Shown in pieces: positions 1 through 9,200 of a stretch of DNA of 64,000 bases. Location of the stretch: NCBI GenBank assembly GCA_016708265.1, contig JADJGA010000003.1:434001-498000 (forward strand), in the 5' to 3' direction. Numbering within the stretch: the first letter of the stretch is position 1; each line of letters begins with the position of its first letter. Source of the DNA: Saprospiraceae bacterium (GTDB lineage Bacteria > Bacteroidota > Bacteroidia > Chitinophagales > Saprospiraceae). The translations under genes were made by a program, and so were the position numbers. The notes under the pieces are model-generated. The model worked only from the letters and a program-made list of their open reading frames with translations. It had not been told where the DNA came from and made no database searches.

Positions 1-1293
1 TTTACTTTAAGCCTGATTTTCGCAATAACTATTTCAATAATAACAGTTTTTTCAATTTTAAGAATTGTAAAATTCACGAGATTGAAAACTACATGGATTT
101 TAATCGGTCTTGGTATAATTCTTTTAGCCTTTGGACAGGTAATAGAGATTTATAATCTTTATTACAAGGAAAACAGTAAAACTCTGCTGAGCATTTTTAT
201 TGCCATCAATTGCATAGTAATTACTGTAATAAATTTTGCAATGTTCAGGATCAGCAAATGGCTTAAAAAACTCAGAAAAACTGAAAAAGAAAAACTGGAA
301 TCCGAAAACCGGTTCCAGTTGCTGTTTGACAATTCAGGTGATGAAATTTACCTCGAAGATTTTGATGCCAATATCATTGAAGTCAACAGTGAGGCTACCA
401 GAAAATTGGGATTTACGAAAGAAGAGCTGTTGAATAAGAATTTTGCTGATCTGAAGACTCCCAAATATACAGGTATGGTTAAGAAAAACCTGAAGATCGT
501 AATTACAACAGGGAAACATGTATTTGAAACTGAACATCTTACAAAAAATGGCAAGGTGATATTTCTTGAAATGAGCAGCAGGGTTATTGACTATATGGGC
601 AAAAAGGCGATATTGAGCATTGGAAGAGATATAACTGAAAGGAAAGATATAGAAAGGAAAATCGCTTCAGCCATTATTGAAACTGAAGAAAAAGAGAGAA
701 GGAGATTTGCTGCAGACCTTCATGATGATCTCGCACCCCTGCTTTCAACTATCAAACTCTATATTGACCTCCTGAAAAAAGGAAATTTCAATAAGATAAG
801 CCCACAGGAAACAATCCAGTCAATTGACGAACTGATAGAAAAAGCCATAGTTTCAACCAGGGAAATTTCCAATAATATAATGCCAAGCATACTCCAGGAT
901 TTTGGTCTTATAGCTGCAGTAAAAGACTTTTGCACTTATATAAACAATACTAAATCAATTAACATCATCCTTGATTGTGAACAATATAAACTTACAGGTT
1001 CCAGGATCGAGGAAACTGTATTATTTCAGAGTATCAAGGAATTGGTTCATAATACATTGAAGCATTCAAATGCTTCAAAAATTGATATCTTCCTTGAAAG
1101 CAATGATGACCACATCAATCTCTTTTATAAAGACAACGGAATCGGTTTCGATGTTAATGATAAAACCCTTAATCCGACAGGACTGGGTCTGAACAATATA
1201 GTCAACAAGGTTAAAACAATAAATGGACTCACTATGATAAAAAGTGAACCCGATCAGGGTATGTCCATGCTCATTACTCTTAAAGTAAAATAG
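1..1293 (+). CDS. PAS-domain sensor histidine kinase, NarL/HisKA_3 type (5' partial)
   Basis: The frame is open from base 1, so the N-terminus lies outside the window; the TTG at 82 is only an internal codon. Bases 1-81 encode one hydrophobic segment, and two more follow (bases ~90-150 and ~185-255), so this is a membrane-anchored kinase. A PAS domain starts near NRFQLLFDNSGDEIY (bases ~305-640). The HisKA_3 dimerisation domain has FAADLHDDLAPLLS with the phospho-acceptor His codon at 721, and an HATPase_c domain follows with N-box HNTLKHSNASK, DNGIGFD and GLGLNNI. HDD followed by L is typical of kinases paired with LuxR-type regulators. The stop is 5 bases before the next gene, which encodes such a regulator, so the two are a cognate pair. 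The ligand is not visible. Confidence 0.93.
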   Translation, partial: FTLSLIFAITISIITVFSILRIVKFTRLKTTWILIGLGIILLAFGQVIEIYNLYYKENSKTLLSIFIAINCIVITVINFAMFRISKWLKKLRKTEKEKLESENRFQLLFDNSGDEIYLEDFDANIIEVNSEATRKLGFTKEELLNKNFADLKTPKYTGMVKKNLKIVITTGKHVFETEHLTKNGKVIFLEMSSRVIDYMGKKAILSIGRDITERKDIERKIASAIIETEEKERRRFAADLHDDLAPLLSTIKLYIDLLKKGNFNKISPQETIQSIDELIEKAIVSTREISNNIMPSILQDFGLIAAVKDFCTYINNTKSINIILDCEQYKLTGSRIEETVLFQSIKELVHNTLKHSNASKIDIFLESNDDHINLFYKDNGIGFDVNDKTLNPTGLGLNNIVNKVKTINGLTMIKSEPDQGMSMLITLKVK

Positions 1294-1298
1294 GATAT

Positions 1299-1937
1299 AT
1301 GGAAATAATCAGTTTAGCAATAGCCGATGATCATGAAATATTTCGTAAAGGCCTCCGAATAATTCTAAATGAACTGGATCAGGTCAAGGTATTGGGTGAA
1401 GCTCAAAACGGAAATGAGCTTATGGAAATCCTGAAGCATCAGGATATTGACCTTGTACTAATGGATATCAGGATGCCTGTGATGGATGGAATCGAAGCCA
1501 CCAGGAAAATAGTGGAAAAATATCCCGGCACCAAAGTTATAGCCCTGACAATGTTCGAAGAGATAGGCTATTTCAACCAGATGATTGAAGCAGGCGCTGA
1601 TGGATTCCTGCTGAAAAAGACAAATAAAGATGAACTTGAAACCGCAATCATGACGGTAATGAGCGGAGAAAATTATTTTTCCGAAGAATTCATGAATAAA
1701 GTAAACCGCTCGCAAAGACCAAACACAAAACTCGTAGATGTTGAGCTTACTGACCGTGAACAGGAAGTGCTGGAACTGATCTGCAAGGGGATGTCAAATG
1801 CTGAAATCTCAAAATATCTCGGTGTGAGTGCCAGAACAGTTGATGGCCATAGAGCCCACCTGCTGGAAAAAACCGGAGCAAAAAATTCACCCCACCTGGT
1901 GATGTATGCAATAAAGAATGGGCTGATCAAAGCGTAA
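1299..1937 (+). CDS. NarL/FixJ-family response regulator (receiver + LuxR HTH)
   Basis: 212 aa, the usual family length. The N-terminal receiver carries the acidic pair ADDH, the phospho-acceptor Asp56 in LVLMDIRMP, the Thr of ALTMFE and a Lys in LLKKTNKDE. The C-terminal LuxR-type HTH spans about residues 148-205 (LTDREQEVLELICKGMSN, VSARTVDGHRAHLLEK). It is a DNA-binding transcription regulator activated by phosphorylation, almost certainly by the kinase ending 5 bases upstream. Target genes are not evident. A GTTGGAG-type half-palindrome lies just after the stop (1956-1970). Confidence 0.95.
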   Translation: MEIISLAIADDHEIFRKGLRIILNELDQVKVLGEAQNGNELMEILKHQDIDLVLMDIRMPVMDGIEATRKIVEKYPGTKVIALTMFEEIGYFNQMIEAGADGFLLKKTNKDELETAIMTVMSGENYFSEEFMNKVNRSQRPNTKLVDVELTDREQEVLELICKGMSNAEISKYLGVSARTVDGHRAHLLEKTGAKNSPHLVMYAIKNGLIKA

Positions 1938-2232
1938 GCAATTCACTTTGCCTTTGTTGGAGTTTTCAACAGCAGCTGGAGATATAAGCGGTCTGTCTGT
2001 ACCTGTTCTCCTGAAAATTTTGTTTTTTCAAACACATAACTTTTATTCTACTAACAAATATTCAAGATTTATTTGCACTCTCTTGCATTATTTGTCTTAT
2101 TTTTGTTGTGGTAATTATCGGTTTTTGATAGCTTATTCCGTTTTTTAGAAAACTAAAGTTGACCGCATTTATAAAAAATGTGAAGAGCCATAATATTTAT
2201 GAGAAAATTAATACTTTAAAAATTGGAAATTT

Positions 2233-3141
2233 ATGAAAAATCTTTGGACACTAATCTTTTCATTCGTTATCGGGTCGGCAATTGCACAAGCTCAAATACC
2301 CGAGGGGGGATTTAACAACTGGACACCATTTTTACTGAACACTTATTCTGAGCCAACGGGCGGATGGTGGACAACGTTAAACACCCTTTCAACTCTGGGT
2401 GGGCCGGTCACAGTCAGCCCCAGTACCGATGTGCATTCAGGTGCTTATGCCGCAAAACTGGAAACCAAACAATGGGGCACTTTACTGCTTTCAGGGCTGC
2501 TGACTTCGGGCAAGTTTATCAATGCTGCTCCCTTTATTAAGCAGGGACAACCCTTTACCGATAAACCTTCAAGATTTAAGGGCTGGTATAAGTATGCTCC
2601 GGTAAGCGGTGATTCAGCAGCTATAGTGGCTATTCTTACTAAATTCAACACAATCTCAGGAAAACCGGACACAATAGCCAGGACAATAAACGTTATAAAA
2701 AATAGTTCTTCTGTCTATACTCAGTTCGACTTTAAATTTGACTACAGCGTAACAAATATGAACCCGGATACAATTAAAATTGTATTTGTCTCGAGTGCTG
2801 ATGGAGCCAATATGAAAGGACAGAATGGAAGCACTTTGCTTTTGGATGATATTTCACTTGAATATACTACAGATTTGCAGGAAATTTTAATGCCGGAATT
2901 TACGATTGAAGCATACCCTTCACCTTCATCATATCAAGTCCAGCTTAAATTTAACACAGGCATTTCTGAACAATTGTTTTGTCAGGTTTATTCAATTGAC
3001 GGGCACTTGATGTCATCGTTTTCTCCCCTGGGAAATTATCACAGTATTGATGTTTCAACATGGCCCCAAAGCACTTATTTAGTTCAGGCATGGAGCCGGG
3101 GCAACCTTGTTTCATCATCCAAGTTCTCAGTGGTACATTGA
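2233..3141 (+). CDS. Secreted protein with PCMD-like domain and T9SS sorting domain
   Basis: 302 aa. An N-terminal signal peptide ends near AIAQAQ. The body (residues ~20-210) resembles the putative carbohydrate-metabolism (PCMD) domain of Bacteroidota: GGFNNWTP, a Trp-rich GGWWTT region, the DVHSGAYAAKLET beta-sandwich motif, and LLLDDISLEY at the end of the jelly roll. Residues ~218-302 form a T9SS type A-like sorting domain (EAYPSPSSYQVQLKF ... STYLVQAWS), so the protein is probably exported to the cell surface. It overlaps the next gene by 4 bases (ATTGA), suggesting translational coupling. The PCMD assignment is by recognition, not search. Confidence 0.75.
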   Translation: MKNLWTLIFSFVIGSAIAQAQIPEGGFNNWTPFLLNTYSEPTGGWWTTLNTLSTLGGPVTVSPSTDVHSGAYAAKLETKQWGTLLLSGLLTSGKFINAAPFIKQGQPFTDKPSRFKGWYKYAPVSGDSAAIVAILTKFNTISGKPDTIARTINVIKNSSSVYTQFDFKFDYSVTNMNPDTIKIVFVSSADGANMKGQNGSTLLLDDISLEYTTDLQEILMPEFTIEAYPSPSSYQVQLKFNTGISEQLFCQVYSIDGHLMSSFSPLGNYHSIDVSTWPQSTYLVQAWSRGNLVSSSKFSVVH

Positions 3142-3881
3142 AAAAGCTTGTATATACCATATTAATTCTTTGTTGTGCTTTGAGTAACGCGTTTACTCAA
3201 AAAATTAGCATTGGACTTGGGATTAACTACGGAGGTCCCTTACCCACAGAAGCAGTCGACAGCGCTTCAGGCAAAATCATACCCGGACTTACTGCTGGTA
3301 TATCTTTTTCTATACCTTTTGGTAAACGTTTTTCATTTTCTCCTGCATTTTATTATTCATACCATGGTTTGGAATATTCTCAAAGTATTACACAAGATAC
3401 AATTATAACTATTAATATTGATAACATCAATGGTCAGGTACCTTCGTTTTACACTGCCTATGTAAATGGTAACATGCGTATGCATTATATTGATATTCCA
3501 CTTTTGCTAACATACCGTATTGAGAAATTCCAATTTATGATTGGACCCTACTTTTCGGTGTTGATTGCAGGTAAGGATGCCGGCAGGGTACGTGTAGTGA
3601 TAGGAAAGGGTGGATTTTTCGATGATTATATTGAATATTTTGACAATTTTAAGGCTATTCGCAAGCTTGAGTCAGGGATAGTGCTTGGCTCAAATATGCC
3701 CATTTACAAAAAACTCAGTATTGAAATGAAAGTTTCCCGCAGTTTATTTTCCTTTTATCGTCCCGGAGCATTGCCAGACAGGGGGCAAGGCGGCGGCAAG
3801 AGTTACAATACCTATGTGTATATGGGGTTGATTTATAAAATTGATTTCGGAAAAAAAAGCAAACAAAATAGTCCGTCTTAA
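3138..3881 (+). CDS. Outer-membrane beta-barrel protein (PorT-like family)
   Basis: A longer reading from ATG 3060 exists, but I choose TTG 3138. Only there does a signal peptide begin (LKKLVYTILILCCALSNAFTQ), and it overlaps the upstream stop as ATTGA. The mature part (~225 aa) shows the alternating pattern and aromatic-flanked strands of a small beta-barrel: GLGINYGG, FSFSPAFYYSYHGLEY, YIDIPLLLTYRIEKFQFMIG, and a terminal strand YVYMGLIYKIDF. This PYxxIPLLxxY-type pattern is common to outer-membrane barrel proteins of Bacteroidota. It lies in an operon with the T9SS cargo gene upstream. Ligand and function are unknown. Confidence 0.7.
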   Translation: MKKLVYTILILCCALSNAFTQKISIGLGINYGGPLPTEAVDSASGKIIPGLTAGISFSIPFGKRFSFSPAFYYSYHGLEYSQSITQDTIITINIDNINGQVPSFYTAYVNGNMRMHYIDIPLLLTYRIEKFQFMIGPYFSVLIAGKDAGRVRVVIGKGGFFDDYIEYFDNFKAIRKLESGIVLGSNMPIYKKLSIEMKVSRSLFSFYRPGALPDRGQGGGKSYNTYVYMGLIYKIDFGKKSKQNSPS

Positions 3882-3990
3882 CTCTGTAAAACTTTTGAAG
3901 ATGGCTTGAAAATCTTTATCCATTTCAAAATCCGGCAACATTAGATTTCGATGAGATTTATATATTATTTAGAAGAATAAAAATATAAAA

Positions 3991-4749
3991 ATGAATACTT
4001 TGATTAAATCAATTTACATTTTATTCCTGACTTTTTTTCTGTATAATTCAGTTAATGCACAGGCAATTATAGATTTTGAAACAGGGCCAGTTTTTACAGG
4101 TTATAATGATGTTCGTATTCCTGGCGACCAGGGTACATTTCTTTCTCTCAAAGATGATTTAAAACCTGGAACAAACCTATTTTACCGCTTGAGAGCAGGT
4201 TACACAATAAAATCCCGACATACAATTTCTTTATTATATGCTCCTCTCGTCACAAAATCAGAAGGCATAGTGGCAAATGATATTTTATTTGAAGGAGTTA
4301 TATTTCCTGCATATAGTGAAATTGCCGGGACCTATAAGTTTAATTCGTACAGGCTAACATACCGCTATGAAATAGTAAATAAACCGAAATTTGTTTTTGG
4401 TTTAGGGTTTACTGCAAAAATCAGAGATGCAAAAATTGCACTTTCTTCACTTGGACTTGTATCAGAGAAAACTAATGTAGGATTTGTGCCAATTATTAAT
4501 TTCAGACTTTTGTGGTATATTAATGATAAATTTGGTCTCCTTTTGGAAGGTGATGCACTTGCTGCACCTCAGGGAAGAGCTGAAGATGTTCTGATTGCTG
4601 CTAATTTTAAACTCTCAGAAAATTTAGATATTCGCGCAGGGTACCGTATTCTTGAAGGTGGTGCTGATAATGATGAGGTCTATAATTTTGCATTATTCCA
4701 TTACGCTTCTGTCGGTATATCTTATAATTTTAAAAATATTACCAAGTGA
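3991..4749 (+). CDS. Outer-membrane beta-barrel protein, hypothetical
   Basis: 252 aa with a signal peptide ending near SVNAQA. The rest reads as alternating amphipathic strands (SYRLTYRYEIVNKPKFVFGLG, NFRLLWYINDKFGLLLEG, and a C-terminal FALFHYASVGISYNF), the usual signature of a small outer-membrane barrel. No catalytic motif is visible. It starts 109 bases after the previous barrel gene and ends 19 bases before the TspO-like gene, so it could head the following membrane operon. Confidence 0.65.
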   Translation: MNTLIKSIYILFLTFFLYNSVNAQAIIDFETGPVFTGYNDVRIPGDQGTFLSLKDDLKPGTNLFYRLRAGYTIKSRHTISLLYAPLVTKSEGIVANDILFEGVIFPAYSEIAGTYKFNSYRLTYRYEIVNKPKFVFGLGFTAKIRDAKIALSSLGLVSEKTNVGFVPIINFRLLWYINDKFGLLLEGDALAAPQGRAEDVLIAANFKLSENLDIRAGYRILEGGADNDEVYNFALFHYASVGISYNFKNITK

Positions 4750-4768
4750 GATTGACTAAAACAAATTT

Positions 4769-5536
4769 ATGAAAAATCTGCTAATAAAAATCATTGCGCT
4801 TATAGCTTATGCAGCTATGCTGGCTGTTAATTATTTCGCTAATAGTTTACCCATTAATAACCGGTCTACTGGTGAAATATCAGATTCCTATCCCAATTTG
4901 TTCTCACCAGCCGGTCTGACCTTTTCCATTTGGGGATTAATCTACCTTTTACTTGGAGCTTATGTAGTATATCAGTTCCTAAATAAGGATCAAAAAATTG
5001 AAGATCTGTTGAAAAAGATCAATCCTTTATTTATTGCAACTTCGGTTGCCAATATTTCCTGGATCTTTGCCTGGCATTATGATTTTATTTGTCTTTCAGT
5101 GTTAATTATTGCAGCTCTTATCTTAGCGCTTATAAAGATTGCTGATATTCTGCGAACGGAGAAATTGACACCTGGTGAAAAATTTTATATCATGGTACCC
5201 TTTAGTGTATATTTTGGCTGGATCACTGTAGCTGCAATTGCCAATTTTACAGTATTTTTGGTTAGTATCGGTTGGAACGGATTCGGTATCGCTGACTATG
5301 CCTGGACAAGCATCATTTTGATGATTGGCGCACTTATAGGAGTCTTGCGGATGCACAAAGATGAAAATATCGCATATGGTCTGGTACTTGTCTGGGCTTA
5401 TCTTGGAATACTGATCAAACACATTTCAGCAAGTGGTTTCAATGGACAAAATCCTGGCATCATTTTTACGGTCATTGCTTGTTTGGTATTGTATGTATTT
5501 TTTATATGGAAAATATTTTATAAAAAAATAAACTAA
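4769..5536 (+). CDS. TspO/MBR-like (tryptophan-rich sensory protein related) membrane protein
   Basis: 255 aa with about seven predicted membrane helices. NLFSPAGLTFSIWGLIYLLL corresponds to the SPPxWxFxxxWxxLY region of TspO/MBR proteins, and Trp residues recur in the helices (NISWIFAWHYD, YFGWITVAAIANF). It is longer than classical TspO (~160 aa) and belongs to the longer class often annotated as tryptophan-rich sensory protein. It is followed after 4 bases by a DUF2177 gene and then a DUF1295 gene. The same families co-occur in light- or singlet-oxygen-responsive (ChrR-type) gene sets of proteobacteria (recalled), so a lipid or photo-oxidative stress role is a reasonable inference. Confidence 0.7.
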   Translation: MKNLLIKIIALIAYAAMLAVNYFANSLPINNRSTGEISDSYPNLFSPAGLTFSIWGLIYLLLGAYVVYQFLNKDQKIEDLLKKINPLFIATSVANISWIFAWHYDFICLSVLIIAALILALIKIADILRTEKLTPGEKFYIMVPFSVYFGWITVAAIANFTVFLVSIGWNGFGIADYAWTSIILMIGALIGVLRMHKDENIAYGLVLVWAYLGILIKHISASGFNGQNPGIIFTVIACLVLYVFFIWKIFYKKIN

Positions 5537-5540
5537 TCTT

Positions 5541-5939
5541 GTGTTAATAAAACTTTATGCAATAGCCCTTTCTGTTTTTTTTGCCATTGACATGCTATGG
5601 CTTGGGCTGGTAGCCAGGAATTTTTATCGTTCCCAGATTGGCCATCTTATGAAGCCGGATGTTAACTGGGCTGCTGCTATTATTTTTTATTTGATTTTCA
5701 TCGGAGGCCTGGTAATATTTGTTATTGTTCCTGCGGTGGAAAAAGGTTCCTGGACTCATGCCATGCTTTTTGGCTCTCTTTTTGGCTTGGTTTGTTATGC
5801 CACCTATGACCTCACTAATCTTGCGGTGGCAAAAGACTGGCCACTTCTAGTAACTATAGTTGACCTGATATGGGGCACTGTATTGGCAGCAACAGTATCA
5901 ATAATAACATACATGATCGCCCTTAAAATCGGTTTATGA
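5541..5939 (+). CDS. DUF2177 family membrane protein
   Basis: 132 aa, four predicted helices. The N-terminal FFAIDMLWLGLVARNFYR, the central FGLVCYATYDLTNLAVAKDW and the C-terminal DLIWGTVLAATVS match the DUF2177 pattern that I recognise, with the invariant DMLWLG and YATYDLTN motifs. GTG/TTG-type start (ttg at 5541) four bases after the TspO-like stop, and the end overlaps the DUF1295 start by 4 bases (ATGA), so the three genes form one tight operon. Biochemical function is not established. Confidence 0.85.
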   Translation: MLIKLYAIALSVFFAIDMLWLGLVARNFYRSQIGHLMKPDVNWAAAIIFYLIFIGGLVIFVIVPAVEKGSWTHAMLFGSLFGLVCYATYDLTNLAVAKDWPLLVTIVDLIWGTVLAATVSIITYMIALKIGL

Positions 5940-6705
5940 ATTACTATCTGACACTAGCTTTAATACTATTTTTGTACATGAACTTTTGGTATGTTATTTC
6001 CCTAACTAAAAAAAGAAACGACGTTGCCGATATAGCATGGGGAGTGGGATTTGTGCTGTTGGCGTGGTCATCTTTTTTTCTTTCCGGTGCTTTTGAAGCC
6101 AGGAATCTGATGATAAATATCATGGTGAGCATTTGGGGCCTACGCCTTGGTTGGCATATTCATTCCCGAAACACAGGCAAAACAGAGGATTACCGGTATC
6201 TGGCATGGCGCAAAGAGTGGGGCAAATGGTTCTGTCTTCGTTCTTATGTCCAGGTATACTTATTGCAGGGATTTTACTCTTTCTGATTGTTTTGCCAGTG
6301 ATAGCGATCAATAAAACTCCGGGGCTATTGTTGAGCTGGCTTGATATGATTGGGGTGGTGGTTTGGTTTTTTGGTTTCTGTTTTGAAGCAATAGGTGATG
6401 CGCAGCTCTCTCAATTCATTAAAAATCCAGCAAATAAAGGCAAGTTGATGCAAAGTGGTCTGTGGGCCTTTACCCGTCATCCTAATTATTTCGGTGAGGT
6501 TATTCTTTGGTGGGGTATCTGGTTAATGTCTATTTCCATGCCAAACAGTTGGTTTACAGTTTTAGGACCTTTGACTATTACAATTTTAATCTTAAAAGTT
6601 TCCGGCATACCTATGCTTGAGAAAAAAATGGCAGAAAATCCTGATTTTGCGGAATACAAACGTAGGGTAAGCGCATTTTTTCCATTACCGCCTCGCAATA
6701 TTTAA
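5936..6705 (+). pseudogene. DUF1295 / steroid 5-alpha-reductase-like membrane protein, frameshifted
   Basis: Two overlapping reading frames together give one DUF1295 protein of about 256 aa. The first frame (5936-6286) gives the N-terminus with DVADIAWGVGF, SIWGLRLGWHIHSRNTGKTED and YLAWRKEWGKW. The second (useful from ~6270 to 6705) gives GILLFLIVLPV, GLWAFTRHPNYFGEVILWWG and the C-terminal EYKRRVSAFFPLPP. They join if one base is added near the G-run at 6268-6270 (QVYLLQG then ILLFLI). RHPNYFGE is the conserved NADPH-binding motif of the 5-alpha-reductase/ICMT-like fold. It is either a real frameshift or a homopolymer sequencing error; both halves are otherwise well preserved. It sits in an operon with DUF2177. 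Confidence 0.85.
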
Positions 6706-6926
6706 GCAATAAAATTATCGAAGTAAGAAGTACATCAACAGACATAAAATCTTGTAAACCAAAAGCAATATTCCTCTTACAAATATTCAAGGTTTAAAAG
6801 CTCATTTATTCATTTTTTTTTCATATTTTGTTAATTAATTACATTGCTTTTTAAAGCTTAATGAGAGTTAAGCTATATGCATGATTGAGAACGGATCGCT
6901 TATTTAAAGATAAAATTATAAAAATT

Positions 6927-7568
6927 ATGAGGGTTTTATTAATTGGAGCAACAGGTGCAACAGGTAAGGACTTACTGGAATTACTTCTGTCGGATAAAGA
7001 TATACAAGAGGTAGATATTTTTGTAAGGCGTGAGTTGAATTTAAAACACAAAAAGCTAAAAACTCATATTATTGATTTTGATAAGCCTGATCAGTGGAAA
7101 ACACTGGTAAAAGGCGATCTGTTGTTTTCCTGTTTGGGAACTACTCTTAAATCAGCAGGCAGCAAAGAAGCACAATGGAAAGTTGATCATGAGTATCAAT
7201 ACCAGTTTGCGAAAATAGCCATGGAAAACAAAGTGAATACTTATGTTTTAGTATCGGCAGCAAATGCATCGGCTAAATCACCAATTTTTTACAGTAAAAT
7301 GAAAGGTCAATTGGAAGAAGATGTGAAAGCTCTTAAATTTTCAAAATTGATTATCTTCAATCCCCCATTATTATTGAGAGAAAAAACCGAGCGGAAAATG
7401 GAAGTTTGGGCAGGGAAAATTCTCAGCTTATTCAATGAATTAGGTATTTTTCTCTCTCAAAAACCAATTTCTACAAAACATTTAGCTGAAGCGATGTTAA
7501 AATCTGCAAAAGTTTTGAAAAATGGAGAATATTCCATCAAGGGACAAAATATTTTAGACTATATTTAA
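6927..7568 (+). CDS. NAD(P)H-binding atypical SDR-family protein
   Basis: 213 aa from ATG 6927; an upstream ATG at 6885 would add residues before the Rossmann strand and is less likely. The N-terminal MRVLLIGATGATGKDLLELL has the GxxGxxG dinucleotide motif of atypical SDR / NmrA-like proteins. DLLFSCLGTTLKSAGSKEAQ and YVLVSAANASAKSPIFYSKM resemble the HTATIP2/CC3-like oxidoreductase family, with the Tyr-x3-Lys-like pair YSKMK. The substrate is unknown. It lies 221 bases downstream of DUF1295, so operon membership is uncertain. Confidence 0.85.
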   Translation: MRVLLIGATGATGKDLLELLLSDKDIQEVDIFVRRELNLKHKKLKTHIIDFDKPDQWKTLVKGDLLFSCLGTTLKSAGSKEAQWKVDHEYQYQFAKIAMENKVNTYVLVSAANASAKSPIFYSKMKGQLEEDVKALKFSKLIIFNPPLLLREKTERKMEVWAGKILSLFNELGIFLSQKPISTKHLAEAMLKSAKVLKNGEYSIKGQNILDYI

Positions 7569-7636
7569 ATAAACATGGCACTTAGAGATTGAACATCGAA
7601 ATATATTAAAATATAATAAAAATTAACAGACAAAAA

Positions 7637-7996
7637 ATGAGCAACATTCCATTTCAGACAATAGACTGGTCTTCAATTGAAAAAGTTGAATATGAAGGAG
7701 AAAAAGGAGTAGCTTATTGGCAGACTATGCAATTTAACGGGCTGAGAATAAGAGTGGTAGAGTATTCAAAAGATTATCTGGCAGACCATTGGTGTCAAAA
7801 AGGACACATTGTACATTGCCTGGAAGGAGAATTCATCAGCGAATTAAAAACAGGAGAGAAAATTAAACTTTCAAAAGGTGAAACGTACATAGTTTCAGAC
7901 GAAATCAATTCTCATCGTTCGGTCTCTGCAAATGGTGTCAGACTTCTTATCATAGACGGTGACTTTTTGAAAAATAATAAGACAGTTTCAACATAG
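7637..7996 (+). CDS. DHCW-motif cupin-fold protein
   Basis: 119 aa, a single cupin barrel. NGLRIRVVEYSKDYLADHWC followed by KGHIVHCLEGEF matches the small family named for its DHCW motif (here the variant ADHWCQKGH). The histidines in DHWC, GHIVH and NSHR are likely metal ligands. The protein is cytosolic; no signal peptide is seen. Function is unknown. It is 68 bases after the SDR-like gene on the same strand. Confidence 0.85.
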   Translation: MSNIPFQTIDWSSIEKVEYEGEKGVAYWQTMQFNGLRIRVVEYSKDYLADHWCQKGHIVHCLEGEFISELKTGEKIKLSKGETYIVSDEINSHRSVSANGVRLLIIDGDFLKNNKTVST

Positions 7997-8051
7997 AAAA
8001 ACTAATTATTATCATATCTTTATCCTGGATTGTACACCTGTGAATTTTGCC

Positions 8052-8075
8052 TTTGTTGGTGGTTTCACCAACAAA
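8052..8075. repeat. GTTGGTG-family palindrome, copy 1 (possible terminator)
   Basis: Perfect 10-bp arms TTTGTTGGTG (8052-8061) and CACCAACAAA (8066-8075) with loop GTTT. It lies 55 bases downstream of the cupin gene and could terminate transcription there. The same core recurs at 8266 and 41404, with variants at 1956 and 41438. The 14 bases TTTGCCTTTGTTGG are also shared with the copy at ~1947-1960. Confidence 0.75.
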
Positions 8076-8265
8076 TCACTATAGCAGAGAATCCCATAAT
8101 TTTAATGCCGGTTTCATATAAATATGAATTTACTTTCTCCTTCAATGACAGATATCAATTGATGATAGTCACAGTAGTGAAATTTGTATTGATCAGTCTT
8201 ATATTGATATCCAGCGGAAACTGAAATTTGTTTTTACATGATATTAATTTACTACTAAAAATGTC

Positions 8266-8283
8266 GTTGGTGAAAACACCAAC
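8266..8283. repeat. GTTGGTG-family palindrome, copy 2
   Basis: Arms GTTGGTG (8266-8272) and CACCAAC (8277-8283) with loop AAAA. Same core as copies at 8052 and 41404, with a different tetraloop. Confidence 0.75.
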
Positions 8284-8768
8284 AGTGGCTGAATGGCGAT
8301 ATTACATAAACTGGCTTAAATTTGCTTCTTCAGGCTCATATCATAAAACTCTGATGACATCACTTTTGGCATTTTTGCAAATATACTATCTTTGCTTTTA
8401 AATCATCGGGTTTCCATTCCTGTTTTTTAAATAGTCAGGGTGCTTAATTACAAATATTCTACATTGCAAAATACTAATAATTAATTACTTATTTCTCTAA
8501 CGAAAGTTTTCATACCATCAGGCTGCTAATTTACCGCACGTAAAAATACCTGCTCAAAAAAACTTTTAATTTTCTTTCATTTTTTTTGTTTTCAGCTACA
8601 TTGAAAATCACCTGTTTATAAAACAAATGAAAATTTTATTTTGATTGTTTCAATTCAGGTTTAACTTCATATTGATCTGTTTATCAATTATATACATTCA
8701 TAATATAGGTATTTTTACCTGTTTTGTCCCGGTAAGTTTTACTTATTGTCATGCATTGATTTATAGTA

Positions 8769-8776
8769 TAATTTTG
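8769..8776 (+). promoter_or_regulatory. Bacteroidota-type -7 element for the hydrogenase locus
   Basis: TAATTTTG fits the TAnnTTTG -7 consensus of the Bacteroidota housekeeping sigma factor. A TTG at 8745-8747 is about 21 bases upstream, an acceptable -33 element. The predicted transcript starts a few bases before ATG 8795, which supports that start over an upstream in-frame codon at 8645. Confidence 0.45.
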
Positions 8777-8794
8777 CATCATCAAACAAAACAA

Positions 8795-9190
8795 ATGAAC
8801 AGAGTAATTATAGTCGATAATGAAATAAATTTCCGCCACGGTCTGAAAACAATACTTCAGAATATTGGCAATATCGACTATATAGAGGAAGCTTCGAACG
8901 GAGAAGAATTTTTGAAAATATTGATGCGAAAAGATTTTGATCTTGTATTCATGGATCTGAAAATGCCTGTGATGGATGGAATTGAAGCAACGAAAAAAGC
9001 AAAAAAACTCAGACCTGAAATTATTATTATTGGTTTCTCTTCTTATGAAAATGAATACTACAAAAACATTATGCTTGAAGCAGGAGCCAGTGAATATCTG
9101 TCAAAATTAAAAAACAATTATGATATTTTAACCGAAATATTATACAATCCAATTGCATATTTTAACAAAAAAGTATTAACAAACATTTAA
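8795..9190 (+). CDS. Single-domain response regulator (NarL-like receiver, no output domain)
   Basis: 131 aa from ATG 8795; the frame extends upstream but without receiver-like sequence. MNRVIIVDNEINFRHGLKTI begins a NarL-type receiver in which the usual DD pair is DN, the phospho-acceptor Asp lies in LVFMDLKMPVMDG, and ATSxx/Lys positions are FSSYE and LSKLK. It stops soon after the receiver, so it lacks the LuxR HTH of the similar regulator at 1299. First gene of the hydrogenase locus, 10 bases before the next receiver gene. It probably acts as a phosphate relay or through protein contacts. Confidence 0.88.
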   Translation: MNRVIIVDNEINFRHGLKTILQNIGNIDYIEEASNGEEFLKILMRKDFDLVFMDLKMPVMDGIEATKKAKKLRPEIIIIGFSSYENEYYKNIMLEAGASEYLSKLKNNYDILTEILYNPIAYFNKKVLTNI

Positions 9191-9200
9191 AAAAACTATT

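Larger units (their letters stand above)
7997..8768. other. Long intergenic region before the hydrogenase locus
   Basis: About 770 bases with no convincing gene. A 64-codon open frame at 8030-8224 has unnatural composition and overlaps a palindrome, so I reject it. Two members of the GTTGGTG palindrome family lie here (8052-8075 and 8266-8283). The rest is very AT-rich and shows no recognisable coding or RNA structure. Confidence 0.6.

Noticed and set aside
1948..2148. 66-codon open frame after the LuxR regulator
   Set aside because: Overlaps a GTTGGAG half-palindrome and is AT-driven; no family signature.
8030..8224. 64-codon open frame after the cupin gene
   Set aside because: It contains the palindrome at 8052-8075, starts with TTG and has no protein-like pattern.
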